This document shows positions 46,084 through 54,783 of a DNA stretch of 64,000 nucleotides, one piece after another. Each line of letters starts with the position of its first letter. The stretch's first letter is position 1. Below the pieces are notes generated by a model. That model was not told the origin of the DNA, searched no databases, and was given only the letters and a program-made list of their open reading frames with translations. The stretch spans positions 52,173,486 through 52,237,485 of the forward strand of contig CM042040.1 in assembly GCA_023525975.1 (NCBI GenBank), written 5' to 3'. The position numbers and the translations under genes are program-made. This DNA is from Smallanthus sonchifolius (Eukaryota > Streptophyta > Magnoliopsida > Asterales > Asteraceae).

Positions 46084-48383
46084 ATGGATCTCTTATTTGT
46101 GAAAAGACACAATGTCTGTGCATTCCTCAATGCCAATGATCCTAAGGCTGCAGAGTTCATTCCTGTACTAAATTTCCTGGCAAACTCCAACATTAGCTTT
46201 GCCATCAGCAATAATCTGCCGGTGTTTGAGACAACTATAAGAGAATTCTGGGAGACTGCAGAAATCATCACAATTGAGAATATAGAGCACATTAGAGCAA
46301 CTGTGCGTGGCCAAGAAGTCTTACTTTCTGAAGCTACAATTAGAGAGGTGCTTCAGTTTAATGATAATCCAGATGCACCTACTGAATTCCCAATTTTCTA
46401 TGTTAAAGAATGCTTTAGAAGGTTGGTTCATCCAGATGAATTCAAGAGTGGCCAGATAATCAAGAACTCCTTACCTAGCCACTGGAGATATATAGTGCAC
46501 GTGTTTATTCACTGCCTATCAATAAGAAAAGGAGGGTTTGATTCAGCAAACAGCACTCTGGGCTCAGCTATTTTGGGGATAATCAAGGGAAGAGATTACA
46601 TCTTTTCTGGCTTCATATTCAGACAATTAAAAGACAATCTAACTGGAGCCGTGAAGAAGAAATTCTTGGCATATCCTAGATTTTTACAAATTATCATCAA
46701 TCATATTCATCCTGAGCTGCAACAAGGTGGGAACATCCTTGTGTTCGATCACATGATTGCCAAGACTCTCAGCTACATGAGGAGTACTAACAAGAGAACC
46801 AACAGGGCAATAGCTGACGTTCCCCTGTTTGGTCATATTATTGGTGAAAAAGAAGAATTTATCCCTGACATTGACCCTGATCTTGAAGAAGATAACTCAT
46901 CATCTGAAGAAGAAGAAATGGAAGTTGAGCAAGATCAAGGTAATGCACCTATTGATGAAGCTGAGATTGAGATAAACGTCCCTGAAGTTCAAGAACAAGA
47001 ACAACCCATCATTGAGCCTGTGATAGAGGCTCCTTTTGTTGAACAAATTCAGATAGTTCAAGAGCCAGCAGTTAATGTTGAAGCTGGCATGCATGGAGTT
47101 GAGGAGGAAGTCGCAGAATCAAGTGGAACTCTGGATGCAGGGATTTATGGATCTGACTACTACAAGTCTGATTCAGATGATAGAACAATGCATCCTGCAT
47201 CTTCCTCTAAACGACAGGTTGAGTCAGGTTCTGATTTTGAGGAAGAAGAGCCTAAGGCAAAGAAAATCAAAACAGGATTTGAAGACTTGCCATCCTCATC
47301 AGATTCTCTATTGGCCACTCCACAACCATCTCCACAACCATCTCCACAAGCATCTCCACAACCTACTCCACAACCCACTCCACAACCCACTCCACAACCA
47401 TCTCCACAAAAATCACCCATCCATACTACTCCCACATCACCAACTCATGATTCAGCCTCTCCTGTACCAAGAGTTAAGACTCTAAGCCTTGAACTGAAGA
47501 AAATGAAGGATACGATTCAAAAGAAAGATGAAGAAATTGAAGGCTTAAAAAATAATTTGCATAATGTCCAGGAAGAGGTTAAAGACCTGAAGCTGGAAGT
47601 TGGGGTTTACATACCCAGATTGAGGTCCAACAAACTCAACTTGAAACACAGCAGAAACTAATATCAAAGCAAAATGAAGAATTCAAGGCTTTGGCTGAAG
47701 TAGTGGAGCAGCTCAAAGCCTCAATGGTTAAACCTGTGCAAAAACAACCAACTACTTCAACAGCTCAAGGGGAGACCACATCTGTGGTTGAACCCTCATC
47801 TCCTGACCTTGTAACTAATCCAGAATCTGCACTAACTATATTTGCTGGGCATATTGAAAAGACAAAAGAGACGGTTGAAGTCAAAGTTGAAGGTACAGAA
47901 CTAAACCTTCCCTCAGCTAGTGAGAGAAGAGAAGCAAGGAAGAGAGGGAAAGGGACTTCCACTGAAATAGAGACCGTGATTCTTGATGAAGAAGACATCC
48001 CATCTGATGATGAGCTGAATGCCCTTTTAGAAGACATCGAAAACTTTGGGTATAATGATCTTTATCCAGAAATCCTGACCACTGAAGAAAAGGAGACTGA
48101 GCGAACTAGATACTTTACGGAAGACGGAGATGAAATTCAAACTTTATCTGACGAAGAAAAGGGTGAAGATGATGTTCAGATTAATCTTATTAAAACAGTC
48201 ACTCCTGAACCAACCACTACAGTCTCCGAATCCGGTCCAGCACAAGATTCACCATCGGTTGCTCCTAAACCTCCAATTTCAAGAAAGTCTTGGTTTAAGA
48301 AAATAATTCAGGAGGAAACCCCTAAGACATATGAATGGATAGCAGAGCATCAAGAACTAAAAAGACCTCCAATTGGCTTGTAG
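46084..48383 (+). pseudogene. Env-like third ORF of the Sirevirus-like copia, one frameshift
   Basis: Chosen start MDLLFVKRHNVC at 46084, after TTTACAG, which resembles a splice acceptor. Residues 1-230 are a globular region (REFWETAEIITIENI, EVLQFNDNPDAPTEFP, WRYIVHVFIHCLSIRKGGFD). Then follow an acidic stretch, a tandem PQPSPQPTPQ repeat (47325-47410) and a coiled coil. The frame shifts at about 47600 (first frame ends 47661) and continues in the next frame to the TAG at 48381-48383, with more coiled coil (EEFKALAEVVEQLKA) and an acidic tail. I see no signal peptide or clear transmembrane helix. Env-like refers to position in Sireviruses. Function unknown. The stop codon lies inside the 3' LTR. 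Confidence 0.78.
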
Positions 48384-48942
48384 AGTCATATCTTATGTAT
48401 AAGCTGTTGTCATTTACTGTTTGTTTAAACAGTTTTTAGACTAGTTTACTTTCTGTCATTTCTTTAAATGTAATTTCATTTTTATGTAATTTACTATTTT
48501 TATTTCTAAGTCTGGGCCATCGAAACTACTTAGTTTCGATTGAGTCTGTTCAATCGAAACTAGTAGTTTCGATAGATGGTAGTTTCGACAGTATTTGTAT
48601 CACTTGTAAATGGTCAATCGAAACTAGTTGTTTCGATTGAACATAGTTTCGATATTGTCACTACTATAAATAGCCTAGTTTGAGAATGTTTAGGGTGTGA
48701 GTAGCGGCTGTAACCCTGAACCTTCTCTTTCACATTTTTCCTGAATCAATATAATTTGCAGTTGTTTATTCACTGTGTTCTTACACTTTCATACCATTTG
48801 CGTGTTGATTCAAACTGTGGTTAGCCTGTTATCTTCACCAACACTGTTTCTATTATCTGTTTCACCACCATACACACAGTTTTCGCCTGTGTGTGTGTGT
48901 AATCGATCAAATCAGTGATTTCAAGAGAAATCTGGACCTACA
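48379..48942 (+). repeat. 3' LTR of the Sirevirus-like copia
   Basis: 564 bp, same length as the 5' LTR, 12 differences. Palindrome array 48519-48653, TATA box 48665-48672. The first five bases (TGTAG) include the stop codon of the env-like ORF. Confidence 0.95.
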
Positions 48943-48947
48943 TGTAC

Positions 48948-49640
48948 AATTCACATGTAACATAGTATCAATAGGCAATTATGGAGAGCCACTATAGTAA
49001 ACTGGTGCACAATCAAACCTTGTGACATGTTCGGCATAACACGCAATGTTACCCTTGTGTATTGTCGGTAAGCAATCACCCTAGTTGGGTGGATTTGTCA
49101 AATACAATAGATCTAACATAGTATCAATAGGCAATTATGGAGAGCCACTATAGTAAACCGGTGCACATTCAAACCTTGTGACATGTTAGGCATAACACTC
49201 AATGTTACCCTTGTTTATTGTCGGTAAGCAATCACCCTGCTTATGTGGATTTGTCAAATGCAATAGATCTGTCATTGTTATCGTTGGCTTGTACTGAGTT
49301 AATGATTGTACTTGTTATGAATATATTTTAGCTCATAGTGTTCAAGCATAAGACACAAAACTATACATATGTTCATGATGTTTGAATTGTATAAATTGCA
49401 AATAGTTCAATGTAATCATGTTCCACCCTAAAAATGTACAAATGTAAAATGTGGGGCTATGTAACTAACCTTGCAATAAGTAACTTGAAAGTCACATAAG
49501 TATGTTTGTTGTTGCACAAATGATTTAGCTAATAACAAGATTAACATATGTTTGATGTAATATGTGTATCAATGAGTTGTATAAAATGAATAAGGGAATC
49601 GTAATGCGCAAAGGGATTGAACAAGTTGACGTAAACCCGC
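48948..49640 (-). repeat. LTR of the second gypsy element, part 2
   Basis: Continues the LTR broken at 36730. Contains a 156-bp tandem duplication and a block near 49450 (ATGTGGGGCTATGTAACTAACC) resembling the GGGGCT...ACTCAC block in the other gypsy LTRs. No clear LTR end (no terminal TGTCACA-type sequence) was found, so the right side is probably truncated near 49.6 kb, where a CG-rich segment CCCGCGCGGTGCGGCGGGGC appears. Confidence 0.6.
48959..49270. repeat. 156-bp tandem duplication
   Basis: Copies 48959-49114 and 49115-49270, both beginning AACATAGTATCAATAGGCAA and ending AATAGATCT, with around ten differences. Confidence 0.93.
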
Positions 49641-49726
49641 GCGGTGCGGCGGGGCGTTGATTAGATTCGAAGTTTTAAAAATAATTTTTAATTAACATTA
49701 GAATATATTGAATAATTATGTTCATA

Positions 49727-50143
49727 TCTATACTATATAATAAATAAAGGTTTTCTCATACCACGTGTCGCCTTCACATTCATTATTATCATTTTTTCCC
49801 GCATCTCTCTCTTGTTAAATACATCTCTATTTTTTCCATAATAATATATTTTTAAATAAATTATTAATTATACTAATAAAACACATTTATTTTAAACTAT
49901 ATTTTATTATAAGAAATTTTAAAATATAATTACCTACCTTATGTTTTCAATCAAATAGTAATGAAAGTAGTTAATGTATTTTTGAACCCTAATTATATAT
50001 TAATTTTCATATATTTTTGGATTTTGTTTTTTATGGTTACTATATGTAATACATTTTTTCACTTATATAATACATATAAAGATTTATAAATTTTGTATCT
50101 TGATATTTTTTCATCCTGTGTAGTACACAGGTTCTAAGCTAGT
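49727..50143 (+). mobile_element. Short non-autonomous Helitron, 417 bp
   Basis: 5' end TCTATACTATATAATAAA after an A at 49726. 3' end CTAGT with a following T. A hairpin CCTGTGTA/TACACAGG sits at 50115-50131, eight bases before the terminus. No ORF, and the body is AT-rich. These termini match Helitron rules (5' TC, 3' CTRRT, insertion between A and T). A second family member lies at 58367-58790. Confidence 0.85.
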
Positions 50144-50402
50144 TAGTAATATTTATAGAAGTTTCATGATAAACCATTAAATAAATGTTATAAAGGAAAA
50201 TTTAAAGAAAGTTCTTTTACAATATTTTGGAATTGTTTAAATTCTTGAAGGGCAGCACGTCAAATATTTAGAATTTGTTATAATTCTTGAAGATCTCCAG
50301 GATTTGATTTAGAAAAAAACATATATTTTAAAGGAAAAAAATAAGAGTGAAAATTTTGATTCGGGTTTCAAATTGGGCAACAAATTTTCAAACCCTATCA
50401 AG
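50144..50402. other. AT-rich filler between Helitron and MITE
   Basis: No features seen. Its last eight bases are the left target duplication of the next MITE. Confidence 0.4.
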
Positions 50403-50771
50403 CAATGTTTTCAGAACCGGACCAGACGTCGAACCGGTCTCCTTACCGGTCCACTGGTCGGACCGGTCGGACCGGATTTAAGAACCGGACGACGTCATAA
50501 ATATTATAAAAATATATCAGTCTAAATAGCTTTTAATCTTTTCAAAAACCACCAACAAGTCAATTCTAATAATTTTAAACTAACAATTACCTACGAAATA
50601 AGAAGCCAAGAGACTTAAAAAAGATTAAAAAAAAATAGTCAAGCGGTTCAACCGGTCCGACCACCCGGTTTCCGGTCCGACCGCCGGTCTCCGGTCCGAC
50701 CGCCGGTTCAACCGGTCCGACCACCGGTTCCCGATCCGACCGGCCGGTCCGGTCCGGGTTTCAAAACATTG
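50403..50771. mobile_element. hAT-type MITE, 369 bp, rich in ACCGGTCCGACC repeats
   Basis: Inverted ends CAATGTTTTCAGAACCGGACC and, reversed, CAATGTTTTGAAACCCGGACC. The 8-bp target duplication CTATCAAG is at 50395-50402 and 50772-50779. The right side has repeated (A)CCGGTCCGACC blocks with an AT-rich centre. An 8-bp duplication points to hAT mobilisation. Confidence 0.9.
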
Positions 50772-50779
50772 CTATCAAG

Positions 50780-52796
50780 TTCAAACAGCCTGACGAAACC
50801 AAAAGATATTAACACGAATCAATCAACATTCCTATTTTTTAGTATTACTCGCTAAAAAATAAAAATAACAACAATCGTTTTTTTAAACTATTTTCTTCTT
50901 AAACATTTTCAAAATCAATGATTATCATATTAATGTCAAATCTGACGTTCTTATAGTTTCATAAAAAGACGTTCCTGTCTAAAAAAATATAAATTTGATA
51001 AGTATTAGTTTTATTTTATTTTTTTTCTAATTGCAATGTAAATGTGTTAAATGATGCTTTCGTAGAGGATTCATGAACGAAGTTACTAAAAGCGGCTGGG
51101 TTCACTATTGAATACTATTTAAAGAAATGTTTGAAGGAAAAATAATTAATAAAAAAAGAAAAGGAGTTAAATAAAATGATACGTGTCTTAAGGAAACAAC
51201 CTGAGTTTGGTTTTAAAAGAAAATAAAACCACTTTGTTTTAGAATAAATTAAAACCATTGAAGAATATAAGTCCTCAACCGGATTCGCTCCAGTACCGTC
51301 ATCCGCCACCTGCCGCATACCGCCTCACATCGCGTGCTCTCTCTTTGGATCCATGCTTCCGCCTCCGTCTCCTGCCGCCTCACATCGCCCGCTCTTTCTT
51401 CGGATCCATGCATCTATCCCATTCGTCTCTTTCTCCTCTGATTTTCAGGTGATCCTATCCCCCTTTTGTCACCCTCTCCTCTGATTTTACGGTGACACTA
51501 TTCCTTGCATCACTCTCCCCCCACATGAATCTTCCGAAAAGACGACCGGTTACGAACCCTGATCGTCCGCAATTATGACAAACACTCCCTGAACAAAATG
51601 GTAACATCACCGGAGTTTGCGGGTGTCGCTGGGAGAGGTTGTGGCGGTTGGAGGGGACGCTCGTTTATATAGGGTGTGAAACGGTGGAAGTTGTGATTGT
51701 GGTTGGAGGAACAACCGGTGGAAGTTATGATGGCGGTTGGAGGAGGCGCGTTTATAAAGTAACGATGATATCGAATGTTTGTTTCGGTTCCACGGTCTTT
51801 GTTGGTAAAAAGAAATGTAATGTAAGAATAATTCATCGAGAGTGCCGGTAACAGAATTTGTAACCGCCAAGTTGCTTTTTTTATATATTATTAATAGTAA
51901 TAGATGGAATAATAGATTTCATTTGTTTCTAAATAAATAAATAAATGTATAAATAATTAGTGCTCTTTTTATTTGTAATAAATGAATAAATAAATAATAC
52001 ATATTTTTCTTTCATTTGTAATTGCATAATTTAATAATTAATTACACTAAATTTTATTAGGTTTTATTATTCTCAAAAAAAAAATAACAAAGTTAGGTTT
52101 AAGGGGGTTTAAACTATTGAATGGGGTTCAAGATCAAATTTATTCAATTTTAAATTATTTTAATTGTTAATGAAATGTTTTTTTATAAAGTTTATAAAAT
52201 CTTAACTATTATTTGTTTTATTATAACTATTTTATAAGGAGTACTTTCCATTTTTATAAAATTTACTAATTGTATAATTGATTTATTTAATATAAACAAC
52301 TATATATAATTACATATATATATAAGAAGGTGTAATTACATGATAGAAATTTCATAAGTTTATTTTTTATTTTAGTTATTACAACAGAGTATATATATAA
52401 ATCTATATAAATATACATATACAAACATATGTTATACACATAAATAGAAAATAATATGTAAATGTAAGGTTTAAATTTTGAATTGAAATAATAATAATTA
52501 ATGTGACATCTTATGTGAGACAAATACGGGATTTAAATGAAGTGTCATTATTTTATAAAATAAAATAAAATAATATTAGAAAATCATGAATGTTACACTA
52601 GACATCCCTTTATATGCACTTCTGTTGAGACCCGTCTCGTAGGTTGGACATCTCATTTCATTGGGATCTTGAGTGTCATAACTCACAGCCTCCCAATTTA
52701 CCAAGCATTTATTTAACAAGTGCATGTTTACTTTTATCATGCATGCTTATGCTTGTTTCATTCACAACCAGTCTTTACCTTAAAACTTTATAACGG
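50780..52796. other. AT-rich intergenic sequence with a GC-rich island
   Basis: Mostly AT-rich. 51250-51870 is GC-richer and contains a 55-bp tandem duplication (GCCTCACATCGC at 51322 and 51377, each followed by GGATCCATGC) and repeated GGCGGTTGGAGG motifs. Short open frames there on both strands lack recognisable domains. It could be a decayed 5' end of a gene or an LTR fragment. Confidence 0.4.
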
Positions 52797-53134
52797 TTTC
52801 ACTACAAGAAATTGGGGTGTTTACCCACACATAGTATGTGTGGGTATAAGCCTATTATGTAGATAGTTGTCTTTACCTACACATAAATTAAGTGTTATGA
52901 TGTGTTGGCTCGTGACTATTGGTATAGATCATTACCCACACATTAATTATTTGTAGGTATATAACATGTTATACCTACACACATATGTGTGGCTAAAACT
53001 AATTAACATGTGTTATTAAAAGTATTACTATTTATTTTGTGGCATCTTACGTGGTAGATGACGTGGCAAATGTCACGTGTCATAAATATGTGTGGATAAA
53101 AGTAATATTATGTGTAGGTAAAAGTGGTAGATGC

Positions 53135-54775
53135 TAGAGGCGCACAAACAGGATTTTTTATGGATCCGGATCCGTCAAACTTGGTCAACAACCGGACACC
53201 TTGGAACCGGTTCCGGATCGGATCCGGTTAAGAGAGTTGACAGTTGGAACCTATTGGGACCGGACCAGATATAACCGGACAAAAAAAACCGGTTCCACAG
53301 GATTTTTTTTTTTTAAATTAACAAAGATACACTATAAAATACATGTTTTATTTATTTTTTATATTTTTTTTAAGTGATTTAACAATAGTTCGTACAAAAA
53401 AATTACAAAAAACATAATTGAATCACAAAATATATATTATTTATTATGACTCGTTATTCGTCGTCTACTCGTCTTAGTATTCGTAACATCGGTTTTCAAT
53501 CTTCTTCGCTTGAGATACGTTGGGCTTCATCATAAGCTTATTCTTCGTTAGAAAGTGGATTCGCCGCCCCTTTTTCTACTTCGAATTCGTGTATTTCTTG
53601 TTCAATGTCAAGCTCGCCTTCTAGTTTTGCAACATGTTGTACACGTTCGGCGGCATCCAAATAGTCCTTCAAGCAAATACACATCTCCATAGATTCCGGT
53701 GTAAGCCTCGTTCTTCGAATAGATAAAACCCTGCTACTAAAAGAAAAAGCAGATTCCGAAGCTACCGTGGAAGCTTGGACGGTTAGTAGGTCACGGGCCA
53801 TTGCGGCTAGAACGGGATATTGGGATTCCCTTCCTTGCCACCAACTCAAGATATCAAAGTTTTCAAACTCTTCGGATCTTAGAGTTGAAATAAAATCGAT
53901 TACTTGATATCTCCCAAGCTCGCTACTTGGTGTGCTTCCATAAGCTCGTTTAGTATTTTTGTTTTTTAAAGTGTTAAATAAATTTAGCATCGGGTTCCTT
54001 GAACTACTAGAACTTGAACCCGAAGCCATTGATTCACGTATGTTTGAGTGCGGATTATCGAAGTGATCAAAAGACAATCCTTCTTGAATGACGAAATGTG
54101 TCATTCTCTCACGAACCCTCTAGACATTGTATTGTCAAACTCCTCCATCCCTACCAATTTGAGTTTGATCTTCACCTTGAGTGTGTTTTGCGTGACTACC
54201 AATATGTTTGCAACGAGCCTTTTACGAACCGTTCGACATTTCGCATAAATCGAAATAAGTCCATATCTCTCGGTTTCGGGAGCAAGGAAGTACTCTCACC
54301 ACCGTGGCATCGCTAGTAGAATCACCAACCGGATTTTGAGTGCTTGCGGAAGTGGAATCCATGAGAGTGTTTTTTTTGCGTATAAGTGGGCATTTTTTTT
54401 TTGCATTTTGAGAGCGTTTTTGAGTTTTGAGAGCTAGAATGTTATTGTGAACTAACTCATACCCTCAATACCTATTTATATTTAGTTTCAAGCCTCAAAC
54501 ACAAAATAAATACAAAAAAGGGCCATATAACGGCTATATAGCCGTTTTTTTGCCCCAACGACTAGAACCGGCTCTAACCAGTTCCAAAATGTCCGAAATA
54601 AACCGGTCCCAAAATGTCCGATTTTTATCCGGTTCGCAAAAAACCCACTAACCGGTTCTGGATCCGCCGGTTCTGAAAATGTCCTTACCGGTTCCAAAAT
54701 GTCCGGTTCTAGCCGGATCCGGTTTCAGATAATCCTTCGGATCGGATTCGGATCCGGATCCTTTGTGCACCTCTA
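53135..54775 (-). mobile_element. hAT transposon, 1.64 kb, internally deleted
   Basis: Inverted ends TAGAGGCGCACAAA and TTTGTGCACCTCTA, with perfect 8-bp target duplication GTAGATGC at 53127-53134 and 54776-54783. Both subterminal regions are dense in GGATCCGG and AACCGGTT motifs. It contains a shortened transposase pseudogene on the minus strand. Confidence 0.94.
53538..54362 (-). pseudogene. hAT transposase remnant (BED-like start joined to dimerisation domain)
   Basis: An ATG at 54362 begins a Ser/Thr-rich leader followed by a degraded BED-type zinc finger (WTYFDLCEM, then KARCKH) interrupted by stops. From 54104 a 188-residue frame is open: THFVIQEGLSFDHFDNP, which in intact hAT proteins precedes the catalytic RNase H-like fold. 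It passes almost directly into a Ser-rich linker and the C-terminal hAT dimerisation domain (WWQGRESQYPVLAAMARDLL, then ASESAFSFSSRVLS and RTRLTPESMEMCICLKDYL). The catalytic core between these is missing. Known role of the family: cut-and-paste transposase. This copy cannot catalyse but its dimerisation domain is intact. Confidence 0.88.
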
Positions 54776-54783
54776 GTAGATGC

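Larger units (their letters stand above)
36731..48942 (+). mobile_element. Sirevirus-like Ty1/copia retrotransposon, 12.2 kb, with env-like ORF
   Basis: Complete structure: 564-bp LTRs (36731-37294 and 48379-48942, TGTAGAGTC...GGACCTACA), a TGTAC target duplication at 36726-36730 and 48943-48947, a primer-binding site, gag, protease-integrase-RT-RNase H in copia order, a long non-coding spacer, and an additional env-like ORF that runs to the 3' LTR. Element size, a gag ORF separate from pol, IEIKHHFIRD near the pol end and the extra ORF match the Sirevirus/SIRE group. The LTRs differ at 12 of 564 sites (2.1%), 11 of them transitions. Assuming 1.3e-8 substitutions/site/year this is about 0.8 My. 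Coding regions carry several stops and frameshifts. Confidence 0.95.

Noticed and set aside
51573..51870. Gene at the GC island near 51.6-51.9 kb
   Set aside because: Several short frames on both strands over GGCGGTTGGAGG repeats. None is protein-like.
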